In this document: positions 8,509 through 17,736 of the stretch, in pieces
How the letters are laid out: every line of letters starts with the position of its first letter
Position numbering within the stretch: position 1 is the stretch's first letter
Assembly (NCBI RefSeq): GCF_003202205.1
Contig: NZ_PDOG01000003.1
Coordinates: forward strand, 571,403-635,402
Source: Halomonas sp. LBP4
GTDB lineage: Bacteria; Pseudomonadota; Gammaproteobacteria; Pseudomonadales; Halomonadaceae
Reading direction: 5' to 3'
Length of the DNA: 64,000 nt
Position numbers and translations under genes: made by a program
Notes under the pieces: model-generated
Seen by the model: the letters and a program-made list of their open reading frames with translations, nothing else
Databases searched by the model: none
Told to the model about the DNA's origin: nothing

Positions 8509-9522
8509 ATGACCCAGTCCCTCGGCCCGGTGATGCTGGATCTGGACGGTCCCCGCCTGACGCACGAAGAGCGCGAATTACTGGCACGCCCCGAGGTCGG
8601 TGGCGTGATCCTGTTCGCCCGCAACACCGAATCGGCCGCCCAGGTCCGCGAGCTGTGCAGCGAGATCCGTCGGGTCCGGCCCGAGCTGCTGCTGGCGATC
8701 GACCAGGAGGGGGGGCGGGTGCAGCGCCTGCGCGAGGGGGTCACCCGCCTGCCCGCCATGGGGCGGCTGGGGCGCGACTTCGCCGCGCTGCCGGAGGTGA
8801 CCGTGCGGCTCTGCCAGGATACCGGCTGGCTGCTGGGCATGGAGATGGCGGCCTGCGGTCTCGACCTCAGCTTCGCGCCGGTGCTGGATGTGGACCGCGG
8901 GCTCTCCACGGTGATCGGTGATCGCAGTTTCTCCGGCGACCCGCAGGCCGTGGCGGCGATGGGCGGTGCCTTCGTCGAGGGGTTGCACGAGGCCGGCATG
9001 GTGGCGGTGGCCAAGCACTTTCCCGGCCACGGCGGGGTGGCGGCCGACTCCCACCATGCGTTGCCCGTCGACGAGCGTCCGCTCGACGAGTTGCGCGCCC
9101 ACGACCTGGTACCCTTCAAGGAGCTGGCGACACGGCTCGGCGCCGTGATGCCGGCCCATGTGGTCTATCCCGCCTTCGACCCGCGCCCGGCCGGTTTCTC
9201 CCGGGCCTGGCTGGGGCTGCTGCGCGAGAGCCTGGGCTTCAAGGGCGTGATCTTCTCCGACGACCTGAGCATGGCCGGCGCCCGGACGGCCGGCACCCCC
9301 GCCGAGCGGGCGCAGGCGGCCCTGGCGGCCGGCTGCGACATGTTGCTGGTGTGCAACGACCGCGCCGCGGCGCTGGAGGTGCTCGACGCCTGCCAGGGGA
9401 GGGTCTCCCGGCGCCTGCTCAAGCTGCGCTACGCCCGCGCCCGGCCCGATCTCGCCGCCCTGGGGGCGCTCTCCCGCTGGCGCCGCGTGCATGCCCGCCT
9501 GGAGGCCCTGGCGGCCCACTGA
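8509..9522 (+). CDS. nagZ: Beta-N-acetylhexosaminidase NagZ
   Basis: A 337-residue cytoplasmic glycoside hydrolase family 3 enzyme that removes N-acetylglucosamine from anhydro-muropeptides during cell-wall recycling. The family signature KHFPGHGGVAADSHHALP is near residue 165, with DQEGGRVQRLR near residue 65 and SDDLSMAGA near residue 255. An AAGGAG ribosome site at 8496-8501 is seven bases before ATG 8509 but only one base before ATG 8503, so 8509 is chosen. The position after psrA matches Pseudomonas gene order. Confidence 0.95.
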   Translation: MTQSLGPVMLDLDGPRLTHEERELLARPEVGGVILFARNTESAAQVRELCSEIRRVRPELLLAIDQEGGRVQRLREGVTRLPAMGRLGRDFAALPEVTVRLCQDTGWLLGMEMAACGLDLSFAPVLDVDRGLSTVIGDRSFSGDPQAVAAMGGAFVEGLHEAGMVAVAKHFPGHGGVAADSHHALPVDERPLDELRAHDLVPFKELATRLGAVMPAHVVYPAFDPRPAGFSRAWLGLLRESLGFKGVIFSDDLSMAGARTAGTPAERAQAALAAGCDMLLVCNDRAAALEVLDACQGRVSRRLLKLRYARARPDLAALGALSRWRRVHARLEALAAH

Positions 9523-9570
9523 GTTATTCCTGTTCCCTCCGTACCCACGCCGACCGCGAGCCGATAGCCG

Positions 9571-10149
9571 ATGCCCAAACTCGACGCCGATTTTCACCAG
9601 TCGCTCTCCGACATGCGCGACGTCATGGACAACGCCGACTGCCTGATCACCCAGGCCGAGGTCGAGCGCGCCCTGGACCGCATGGCCGACGAGATCACCC
9701 GTGACCTCGGCGACAAGCTGCCGGTCTTCTACTGCGTGATGAACGGCGGCCTGATCACCACCGGCCACCTGTTGACCCGGCTCGGCTTCCCGCTCGAGGT
9801 CGACTACCTGCACGCCACCCGCTACCGCGGCGGCCTGCGTGGCGGCGAGCTGTTCTGGCGCGTCTCGCCGGAGATTCCCATGGCCGGCCGCCATGTGGTG
9901 ATCGTCGACGACATCCTCGACGAGGGCGCCACACTCGCCGCCATCCTCGCCTATTGTCGAGAGGCCGGGGCGGCGAGCATCGCCACCGCGGTGCTGGTCG
10001 ACAAGCAGCACGCGCGCAAGGCGGTGCCCGGACTCAAGGCCGACTACTGCAGCCTGGAGGTGGTCGACCGCTACGTCTTCGGCTTCGGCATGGACTACAA
10101 GGGCTACTGGCGCAACGCCCCGGGGATCTTCGCGCCGAAGGGATTGTAG
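9571..10149 (+). CDS. Hypoxanthine-guanine phosphoribosyltransferase
   Basis: A 192-residue type I phosphoribosyltransferase for purine salvage, transferring phosphoribose from PRPP to hypoxanthine or guanine. The PRPP-binding motif VVIVDDILDEGATLA is at residues ~110-124, and the purine-side region includes VLVDKQHARK and VVDRYVFGFGMDYK. It belongs to the subgroup common in halomonads and pseudomonads that lies beside nagZ. It starts 48 bases after nagZ and is probably in the same transcript. The base specificity is inferred from family only. Confidence 0.85.
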   Translation: MPKLDADFHQSLSDMRDVMDNADCLITQAEVERALDRMADEITRDLGDKLPVFYCVMNGGLITTGHLLTRLGFPLEVDYLHATRYRGGLRGGELFWRVSPEIPMAGRHVVIVDDILDEGATLAAILAYCREAGAASIATAVLVDKQHARKAVPGLKADYCSLEVVDRYVFGFGMDYKGYWRNAPGIFAPKGL

Positions 10150-10203
10150 GCGGAGGAGCAGGGCACGGGGCGGTAGCCGCCAGGGTCGGTCGACCCCATA
10201 ACG

Positions 10204-11994
10204 TCAGCCTAGCCCCAGCTCGTGGGTGGCTTCCTCGCGCATCTTGAACTTCTGGATCTTGCCGGTGACGGTCATCGGGAACTCGTCGACGAACTTCACG
10301 TAGCGCGGGACCTTGTAGTGGGCGATCTTGCCCTTGCAGAACTCCTTGAGCTCGTCGGCGGTGAGGGACTCGCCTTCGCTCAGCTTGACCCAGGCCATCA
10401 CCTCCTCGCCGTACTTCTCGTCGGGCACGCCGATCACCTGGACGTCGGAGATGGCCGGGTGGGTATAGAGGAAGTCCTCGATCTCGCGCGGGTAGATGTT
10501 CTCGCCGCCGCGGATGATCATGTCCTTGATGCGGCCGACGATGGCCACGTAGCCCTCCTCGTCCATGGTCGCCAGGTCGCCGGTGTGCATCCAGCCGGCG
10601 CCGTCGATGGACCTGGCGGTGGCCTCCTCGTTCTCCCAGTAGCCGAGCATCACGCTGTAGCCGCGGGTGCACAGCTCGCCGGTCTCGCCGCGGGGCACCA
10701 CGGCGCCGGTCTCGGGGCTGACCAGCTTGACCTCCAGGTGGGGATGGATGGTGCCCACCGTGGTCACGCGCTTCTCCAGCGGCGCGTCGGTCTGGGTCTG
10801 GAAGCTCACCGGGCTGGTCTCGGTCATGCCGTAGCAGATGGTGACGTCCTGCATGTGCATGCGCTCGATCACCTTGCGCATCACCTCGATGGGGCAGATC
10901 GAGCCGGCCATGACGCCGGTGCGCAGGGTGGAGAGGTCGTAGCGCTCGAAGTCCGGGTGTTCGAGCTCGGCGATGAACATCGTCGGCACGCCATAGAGCG
11001 CGGTGGCCTGCTCCTCGGCCACGGCACGCAGGGTCGCTTCCGGGTCGAAGCCGTCACCGGGATAGATCATGGCGGCGCCGTGGGTCATGCAGCCGAGGTT
11101 GCCCATCACCATGCCGAAGCAGTGGTAGAGCGGTACCGGGATCACCAGCCGGTCCCGCTCGCTGAAGCCCATGGTGCGGGCGACGAAGAAGCCGTTGTTG
11201 AGGATGTTGTGGTGGGATAGCGTCGCCCCCTTGGGGGCGCCGGTGGTGCCTGAGGTGTACTGGATATTGATCGGGTCGTCGAACTGCAGGGTCGCCTGGC
11301 GCTCGGCCAGCTGCTCGGCGGAGACCTCGTCGGCGTGGGCCAGCAGCCCCTGCCAGCTGAGCATGCCGGGCAGCGCGAGCTCGGCGTCGAGGCAGACCAC
11401 CCGCTTCAGCTCGGGCAGCCTGGCACAGGAAAGGGGGGCCGGGGCCTTCTCATCATGGAGCTCCGGAGCCTTCTCATCATGGAGCTCCGGAGCCTTCTCT
11501 TCATGGAGCTCCGGGGCCAGCTCTTCATGGAGCTCCGGAGCCTTCTCTTCATGGAGCTCCGGGGCCAGCTCGGCCAGCGTGGCCACATAGTCGGAGCCCT
11601 TGAAGGCGCCCTGCAGGATCAGGGTCGAGGCGCCGGAGTGCTTGAGCGCATACTCGAGCTCGTGGGTGCGGTAGCTGGGATTGATGTTGACCAGGATGGC
11701 GCCGATCTTGGCGGTGGCGAACTGGGTGATGGTCCATTCGGCGCAGTTGGGTGACCAGATGCCGACCCGGTCGCCTGCCCCGACACCCACCGCCAGCAGG
11801 GCGCGGGCCGCCCGATCCACCGCCTGCTGCAACTCGGCCCAGGTGTAGCGCAGCCCCTGGTGCAGGCTGAGCAGGGCGTCGCGGTCGGGGAAGCGGGCAA
11901 CGGTGTCGTCGAAGCAGTCGCCGATGGTCTGGCCCTTCAGGGGCGTGTCGCTGATGCCACTGACATAGCTGATCGGAGTGTGTTGGCGTGTCAT
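10204..11994 (-). CDS. AMP-dependent acyl-CoA synthetase with internal octapeptide repeat
   Basis: A 596-residue adenylate-forming enzyme that activates a fatty or branched-chain acid to its CoA ester with ATP. Core motifs are [18 protein letters not shown] (P-loop), [24 protein letters not shown] and the C-terminal catalytic Lys region [11 protein letters not shown]. An unusual insertion around residues 145-185 consists of five PELHxEKA-type octapeptides in an otherwise conserved linker, encoded by a 24-bp tandem repeat. It lies 48 bases after the MerR gene on the same strand, within a valine/branched-chain catabolic block, so a role in that pathway is likely. The exact substrate is unknown. 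Confidence 0.87.
   Translation of the reverse strand: MTRQHTPISYVSGISDTPLKGQTIGDCFDDTVARFPDRDALLSLHQGLRYTWAELQQAVDRAARALLAVGVGAGDRVGIWSPNCAEWTITQFATAKIGAILVNINPSYRTHELEYALKHSGASTLILQGAFKGSDYVATLAELAPELHEEKAPELHEELAPELHEEKAPELHDEKAPELHDEKAPAPLSCARLPELKRVVCLDAELALPGMLSWQGLLAHADEVSAEQLAERQATLQFDDPINIQYTSGTTGAPKGATLSHHNILNNGFFVARTMGFSERDRLVIPVPLYHCFGMVMGNLGCMTHGAAMIYPGDGFDPEATLRAVAEEQATALYGVPTMFIAELEHPDFERYDLSTLRTGVMAGSICPIEVMRKVIERMHMQDVTICYGMTETSPVSFQTQTDAPLEKRVTTVGTIHPHLEVKLVSPETGAVVPRGETGELCTRGYSVMLGYWENEEATARSIDGAGWMHTGDLATMDEEGYVAIVGRIKDMIIRGGENIYPREIEDFLYTHPAISDVQVIGVPDEKYGEEVMAWVKLSEGESLTADELKEFCKGKIAHYKVPRYVKFVDEFPMTVTGKIQKFKMREEATHELGLG
11443..11562 (-). repeat. Five 24-bp tandem repeats inside the acyl-CoA synthetase gene
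   Basis: Five in-frame 24-bp units (11443, 11467, 11491, 11515, 11539) share CATGGAGCTCCGG and differ at few positions (ATCAT/TTCAT, CCTTCT/CCAGCT). They encode acidic octapeptides of the form PELH(E/D)E(K/L)A. Flanking sequence resumes normal acyl-CoA synthetase homology, so this is an expansion within the gene. Confidence 0.9.
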
Positions 11995-12042
11995 CTTTTC
12001 CCGTCTCTTGTTGTTGCAATAGGGCGTGGTGGCGCAGGAGCG

Positions 12043-12495
12043 TCAGCGGCCGGTCGACTCCGTCTCCAGGCTGGCCAGGACTTCGCGGGCGCGGCTCTCC
12101 ACATCGTCGAGCTCGCGATGCATCAGGCGGATGTCCTCGAGCTGGCGCTCCAGGTTGGCCCGCTTGTCGGCGAGGATCTCGAGCAGGCGCTTGAGCTGGC
12201 GCGCATTGCCGTCGGGCATGGCGTCGTACATCTCCACCACCTCGCGGATCTCGGCCAGCGAGAACCCCAACCGCTTGCCGCGCAGCGTCAGCTTGAGGCG
12301 TACCCGATCCTTCTCGTGGTAGATGCGGGCCTGGCCACGGCGTTCCGGCGCCAGCAGGCCCTCCTGTTCGTAGAAGCGGATGGTCCGCGGCGTCACCTCG
12401 AACATCCGGGCCAGTTCGCCGATCGTATAGGTGCGACGCTGTCGGGACAGGCCGCCGTTGGCCGGCTCCTGGGGGGCCGATGTGCGCTTGCTCAT
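12043..12495 (-). CDS. liuR: MerR-family regulator, LiuR type
   Basis: A 150-residue MerR-type regulator. The N-terminal winged helix (TYTIGELARMFEVTPRTIRF, YEQEGLLAPERRGQ) is followed by a long dimerisation helix ending near residue 140, with no cysteine cluster for metal sensing. In proteobacteria LiuR controls leucine/isovalerate and related branched-chain degradation genes. The location between an acyl-CoA synthetase and an acyl-CoA dehydrogenase, and a perfect TTTACGT...ACGTAAA palindrome in the divergent promoter region, support this. Which branched-chain pathway it regulates here (valine-type genes) is inferred. Confidence 0.82.
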   Translation of the reverse strand: MSKRTSAPQEPANGGLSRQRRTYTIGELARMFEVTPRTIRFYEQEGLLAPERRGQARIYHEKDRVRLKLTLRGKRLGFSLAEIREVVEMYDAMPDGNARQLKRLLEILADKRANLERQLEDIRLMHRELDDVESRAREVLASLETESTGR

Positions 12496-12568
12496 GAGCG
12501 TCTTCCTTATACTTTATATTGGCAGGCAGGGGCGCAACCGCCGCCACGTACCCGCAACACTAGCCGAG

Positions 12569-12586
12569 CTTTACGTTAACGTAAAG
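12569..12586. promoter_or_regulatory. LiuR-type operator palindrome
   Basis: CTTTACGTTAACGTAAAG is a perfect 18-bp palindrome located between the divergent liuR and acyl-CoA dehydrogenase genes. Its form agrees with the TTTACGT-ACGTAAA site described for LiuR regulators. Confidence 0.7.
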
Positions 12587-12617
12587 TGCTTGTCGACCAT
12601 GGGCCGATGTGTGATAA

Positions 12618-12635
12618 ACCTAGCAAGTGCTAGGT
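12618..12635. promoter_or_regulatory. Second inverted repeat before the acyl-CoA dehydrogenase
   Basis: Perfect 8-bp arms ACCTAGCA / TGCTAGGT separated by AG lie 72 bases upstream of the dehydrogenase start and 32 bases after the LiuR palindrome. It has a different sequence, so it may be the site of another regulator. Confidence 0.4.
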
Positions 12636-12706
12636 TGGTCGCTGGGCCTGCACGCGACAACGACAATGCACGCCAATCCACACTATGCCGAGACGAGGGT
12701 ACTTCC

Positions 12707-13873
12707 ATGGACTTTTCCCTGACCGACGATCAGAAGGCGCTGAGCCAGGCGGCCGCCGACTTCGCCAGGGCCGAGCTGGCCGATCATGCCGCCGAGTGGG
12801 ACGCCACCTCACACTTTCCGGTCGACGTCATTCGCCGGGCCGGGGAGGCCGGGTTCCTCGGCATCTACATTCCCGAAGAGCGCGGTGGCCTGGGGCTCTC
12901 GCGCCTGGATGCCTCGCTGATCTTCGAGCAACTCGCCCAGGGCTGCATCTCGACCACGGCCTATCTTACCATCCACAACATGGTCGCCTGGATGGTCGCC
13001 AGCTGGGGCAGCGAGGCCTTGCGCGAGCAGTGGGTCGATCGCCTGGTCAGTGGCGAATGCCTGGGGTGCTACTGCCTCACCGAGCCGGGTGCGGGCTCCG
13101 ACGCCGCCAGCCTCAGGACCCGGGCGGTCCGCGAGGGCGACGACTACGTGATCAGCGGCTCGAAGATGTTCATCTCCGGCGCCGGCGCCAACGACGTGCT
13201 GGTGGTGATGGCGCGCACCGGCGACCCCGACAGCGGGGCGGGGGGCATCTCGGCGATCCTGGTGCCGGCCGATGCCGAGGGCATCGGCTACGGCAAGAAC
13301 GAGGAGAAGATGGGCTGGAAGAGCCAGCCGACCCGCCTGGTCAGCTTCGATGCGGTGCGGGTCCCGGTGGGCAACCGCCTGGGCGCGGAGGGCGAGGGCT
13401 TCAAGCTCGCCATGAAGGGGCTCGACGGTGGCCGCCTCAACATCGCCAGCTGCTCCCTGGGCGCGGCCCAGCAGGCGCTGACCCTGTCCCGCAATTACCT
13501 CGGCGAGCGCAAGCAGTTCGGCCGCGAGCTCTCGAGCTTCCAGGCGCTGCAGTTCAAGCTCGCCGACATGGCCACCGAGCTCGTTGCGGCGCGGTTGATG
13601 GTGCGCCAGGCGGCCTGGCGACTCGACCAGGGCGACCCCGAGGCCACCGCCCACTGTGCCATGGCCAAGCGCTTCGCCACCGACATGGGGTTCACCGTCT
13701 GCAACGAGGCCCTGCAGCTCCACGGTGGCTACGGTTACCTCAAGGAGTTTCCCCTGGAACGCATGGTGCGTGACACTCGGGTGCACCAGATCCTCGAGGG
13801 AACCAACGAGATCATGCGCGTGATCGTCGCCCGCCGGCTGCTCGCCGACGGGGTGGTCGAGTCGCTTCAATAG
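12707..13873 (+). CDS. Acyl-CoA dehydrogenase, probably isobutyryl-CoA dehydrogenase
   Basis: A 388-residue flavin-dependent acyl-CoA dehydrogenase. Seen are the N-terminal helical domain (FSLTDDQKALSQAAADFA), the FAD/substrate motif CYCLTEPGAGSDAASL, the ISGSKMFISGAG segment, and the C-terminal LQLHGGYGYLKEFPLERMVRD with ILEGTNEIMRVIVARRLL. Its position immediately before 3-hydroxyisobutyryl-CoA hydrolase and mmsB points to isobutyryl-CoA oxidation in valine degradation; the exact substrate is inferred from context. The ATG at 12707 begins the conserved N-terminus. The gene is divergent from liuR with two palindromes between them. Confidence 0.88.
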   Translation: MDFSLTDDQKALSQAAADFARAELADHAAEWDATSHFPVDVIRRAGEAGFLGIYIPEERGGLGLSRLDASLIFEQLAQGCISTTAYLTIHNMVAWMVASWGSEALREQWVDRLVSGECLGCYCLTEPGAGSDAASLRTRAVREGDDYVISGSKMFISGAGANDVLVVMARTGDPDSGAGGISAILVPADAEGIGYGKNEEKMGWKSQPTRLVSFDAVRVPVGNRLGAEGEGFKLAMKGLDGGRLNIASCSLGAAQQALTLSRNYLGERKQFGRELSSFQALQFKLADMATELVAARLMVRQAAWRLDQGDPEATAHCAMAKRFATDMGFTVCNEALQLHGGYGYLKEFPLERMVRDTRVHQILEGTNEIMRVIVARRLLADGVVESLQ

Positions 13874-13892
13874 CCAACAGGAGAACCTACTG

Positions 13893-15047
13893 ATGTCGGA
13901 CCTTGCAGTGATCTTCGACGAGCTGCCGACCCGTGACGGCGGGCGCATCGGGGTCGCCACCCTCAACGCCGCGAAGTCCCTCAACGCCCTGTCGCTGGAG
14001 ATGATCCGCCAGCTCGAGGCCAAGCTCGAGGCCTGGGCGGTGGATCGCAGCGTGGTGGCGGTGTGGCTCGAGGGGGCCGGCGACAAGGCCTTCTGCGCCG
14101 GCGGCGACGTCGTCGCGCTCTACCGCTCGCTGACCGAGGAGGGCGAGAATCGCGGCGCCGGTCGCGACAGCGTCTTCGCCGAGACCTACTTCAGCGCCGA
14201 GTACCACCTCGACTACCGCATCCATACCTACCCCAAGCCGCTGCTGGTGTGGGGCGACGGCATCGTCATGGGCGGCGGGCTCGGCCTGATGGCGGGCGGC
14301 TTCCAGCGGCTGGTCACCGAAACCACCCGCATCGCCATGCCCGAGATCACCATCGGCCTCTATCCCGACATCGGTGCCAGCTGGTTCCTGGGGCGGATGC
14401 CGCGCGGCGTGGGGGCCTACCTGGGGCTCACCGGTGCCCCGCTCAACGCCCGCGACGCCCTCGACCTGGGCCTGGCCGACCGCTTCGTCCCCCGCGAGCG
14501 CCGCGAGGCGCTGCTTAGCGCCCTGGAGGAGGCCGACTACGGCCAGCGCACCCCCCGGGACCTGCGCGCCGGCGTCCAGGCGGTGCTCAACGACATGGAG
14601 GATCGCAGCCGGGTTCCCGCCGGCCAGGTATGGCCGCATCTCGATCATATCCAGTCGCTGGTCGGGCATGTGGATGCCGCCACCGCCGTCAGGCGCATCC
14701 TGCGCGACGAGACCGACGACGCCTGGCTGGCCGCCAATCGGGCGCGACTCGAGGCCGGCTGCCCGATGAGCGCCCAGCTGGTGTGGCGCATGCTCGAGCG
14801 TCACGCCCACACCAGCCTGGCCGACGCCTTCCGCGACGAGCTCAGCCTCTCGGTGCAGTGCTGCCGCCGGGGCGAGCTGGTCGAGGGCGTGCGCGCCCTG
14901 CTGATCGACAAGGACAAGACCCCCCGCTGGCAGCATGCGGACGCGGCCAGCGTCCCCGAAGAGGACATCCTGGCGCTGATGGCGCCGCTGTGGTCCGACG
15001 CGTCGCATCCGCTGCGCGATCTCGGCACGGGACATCGCCTCGGCTGA
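13893..15047 (+). CDS. 3-hydroxyisobutyryl-CoA hydrolase (enoyl-CoA hydratase fold)
   Basis: A 384-residue crotonase-superfamily protein, longer than simple enoyl-CoA hydratases and matching the ECH_2/HIBCH group that hydrolyses 3-hydroxyisobutyryl-CoA in valine degradation. Seen are the LNAAKSLNALSLEMI N-terminus, the oxyanion/acyl-CoA loop KAFCAGGDVVALY, GIVMGGGLGLMAGG, and the catalytic-region sequence MPEITIGLYPDIGASWFLGRM, in which the Glu and Asp are conserved in hydrolases. It starts 19 bases after the dehydrogenase with an AGGAGAA ribosome site and is followed by a REPIN, then mmsB. Confidence 0.9.
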   Translation: MSDLAVIFDELPTRDGGRIGVATLNAAKSLNALSLEMIRQLEAKLEAWAVDRSVVAVWLEGAGDKAFCAGGDVVALYRSLTEEGENRGAGRDSVFAETYFSAEYHLDYRIHTYPKPLLVWGDGIVMGGGLGLMAGGFQRLVTETTRIAMPEITIGLYPDIGASWFLGRMPRGVGAYLGLTGAPLNARDALDLGLADRFVPRERREALLSALEEADYGQRTPRDLRAGVQAVLNDMEDRSRVPAGQVWPHLDHIQSLVGHVDAATAVRRILRDETDDAWLAANRARLEAGCPMSAQLVWRMLERHAHTSLADAFRDELSLSVQCCRRGELVEGVRALLIDKDKTPRWQHADAASVPEEDILALMAPLWSDASHPLRDLGTGHRLG

Positions 15048-15093
15048 CGCGCGGCCGTACCCCTACACTTCATAACGAAGGTAACCCCGCTTC

Positions 15094-15131
15094 GGGGTCA
15101 GACCCTTAACCCCACTTTGGGGTCTGACCCC
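15094..15131. repeat. 38-bp REPIN
   Basis: Two GGGGTC(A/T)GACCC palindrome cores lie 25 bp apart with a 12-bp spacer between the hydrolase and mmsB genes. The first core ends in CCCT instead of CCCC. Confidence 0.9.
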
Positions 15132-15163
15132 AAATACAACTTAACAATCATCAGGAGCCAACC

Positions 15164-16069
15164 ATGAACATCGCCTTTATCGGCCTCGGCAACATGGGCG
15201 CGCCCATGGCCACCAACCTGATCAAGGCCGGCCACCAGGTCCGTGTCTTCGATCTGGTCGAGAGCGCCATCCAGGCCCTGGAAGCCGAGGGCGCGACACG
15301 CGCCGAGAGCGCCGCGGCCGCCACCCGCGGTGCCGAAGTGGTCATCTCCATGCTGCCGGCCGGTGCCCATGTGCGCGGGCTCTACCTGGGCCGTGACGGC
15401 GAGGGCGGCCTGCTCGACGCCCTCGACCACAAGCCGCTGATCATCGAGGCCTCGACCATCTCGCCCGAGGACGCCCGCCTCGTCGGGACCGCCGCCGCCG
15501 AGCGTGGCCTGACCTATCTCGACGCCCCGGTCTCCGGTGGGGTGGGCGGCGCCAAGGCCGGCACCCTGACCTTTATCGTCGGTGGATCGGAGGAGGGATA
15601 CGCGCAAGCGAAACCGGTGCTCGAGGGCATGGGCAAGAACATCTTCCATGCCGGCGAGATCGGCGCGGGGCAGGTGGCCAAGATCTGCAACAACATGCTG
15701 CTCGGCATCCTGATGTCGGGGACGGCCGAGGCCCTGGCGCTGGGCGTCAAGAACGGCATGGACCCCGCGGTGCTCTCCGAGATCATGAAGCAGAGCAGCG
15801 GCGGCAACTGGGCGCTCAACGTCTACAACCCCTGGCCCGGGGTGATGGAGGGCTCGGCGGCCTCCCGCGACTACCAGGGCGGCTTCCTCACCGACCTGAT
15901 GGCCAAGGACCTCGGCCTGGCCTGGGAACTGGCGCTGGGCTCGAAATCGACCGTGCCCATGGGCTCCCAGGCGCGCAACCTCTTCGCCCTGCACAGCGCC
16001 CAGGGCAACGGCAGGCTGGACTTCTCCAGCATCCAGAAGCTGTACCGCGCCGGCGAGGATAAACCCTAA
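15164..16069 (+). CDS. mmsB: 3-hydroxyisobutyrate dehydrogenase
   Basis: A 301-residue NAD-dependent beta-hydroxyacid dehydrogenase that oxidises 3-hydroxyisobutyrate to methylmalonate semialdehyde in valine degradation. The Rossmann motif is GLGNMGAPMATNLIKAGH at the N-terminus, the substrate motif DAPVSGGVGGAKAGTLTF is near residue 120, and the catalytic Lys lies in GQVAKICNNMLLG near residue 170. Length is typical. It follows the hydrolase and probably belongs to the same transcript, although a REPIN separates them. No mmsA is in the window. Confidence 0.95.
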   Translation: MNIAFIGLGNMGAPMATNLIKAGHQVRVFDLVESAIQALEAEGATRAESAAAATRGAEVVISMLPAGAHVRGLYLGRDGEGGLLDALDHKPLIIEASTISPEDARLVGTAAAERGLTYLDAPVSGGVGGAKAGTLTFIVGGSEEGYAQAKPVLEGMGKNIFHAGEIGAGQVAKICNNMLLGILMSGTAEALALGVKNGMDPAVLSEIMKQSSGGNWALNVYNPWPGVMEGSAASRDYQGGFLTDLMAKDLGLAWELALGSKSTVPMGSQARNLFALHSAQGNGRLDFSSIQKLYRAGEDKP

Positions 16070-16078
16070 CCCCGCCTT

Positions 16079-16190
16079 GGGGTCAGACCCCAAAATCCCC
16101 TTAGGGGTCTGACCCCGGCCGAGTTGCCAAGCCTGTCATGGTGCACGTGACGAGCGGATTCGCCGCCGTCGGGGGCTGACCCCATAGGGC
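16079..16190. repeat. REPIN pair after mmsB
   Basis: A 38-bp unit (16079-16116) with two perfect cores is followed by an inverted long-loop unit (16104 to ~16190), whose loop is the reverse of the loop found at 5028-5115. The distal core is degenerate (GGGGGCTGACCCC). Positions 16190-16340 hold no gene. Confidence 0.85.
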
Positions 16191-16356
16191 CCTCCCAACG
16201 CTGGCAACCTACCGCCAAGACACCCTCAACAATCTGATTTTTCAGCAGGATTCCTGGGGATCCCTCGGGCTCTGGCCCCCAGGGAGGCATCCTCGGCGCC
16301 TGAACCGAAGCGGGCAAAAGATCGCGGCAGGGGGTTGGCAGGGGCGTGTGTATACT

Positions 16357-16377
16357 CTACATTTAATGAAAATGTAG
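16357..16377. promoter_or_regulatory. Inverted repeat in the gcdH promoter region
   Basis: Perfect 8-bp arms CTACATTT / AAATGTAG are separated by AATGA and end 31 bases before gcdH. A TATACT hexamer, possibly a -10 element, directly precedes it (16351-16356), so a bound regulator would sit over the transcription start. Confidence 0.5.
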
Positions 16378-16408
16378 AAATTATCGCCACCCGTCGAGGA
16401 ACCCCGTC

Positions 16409-17590
<1,182 letters not shown>

Positions 17591-17593
17591 CGC

Positions 17594-17716
17594 TACAAAC
17601 TACTGCGCTAGGCCATGCGGCGTTGAAATCAGCCTTAAAATGCTCATTTACAACCACGTAAACTCCGCTTTTTCGGCTGATTTCGCCTTGCCTGGCCGTC
17701 GCTCGTGACGTTTGTA
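17594..17716. repeat. 123-bp fold-back (MITE-like) element
   Basis: The element begins TACAAAC (17594-17600) and ends GTTTGTA (17710-17716), perfect complements. Inner arms GAAATCAGCC (17625-17634) and GGCTGATTTC (17675-17684) also pair perfectly, and the whole can fold into one long imperfect hairpin. It encodes no protein and fills the gap between gcdH and the CoA-transferase. It may act as a processing site or attenuator within that unit, or be a non-autonomous mobile element. Confidence 0.75.
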
Positions 17717-17736
17717 ATACCTCAATGGAGCATTTC

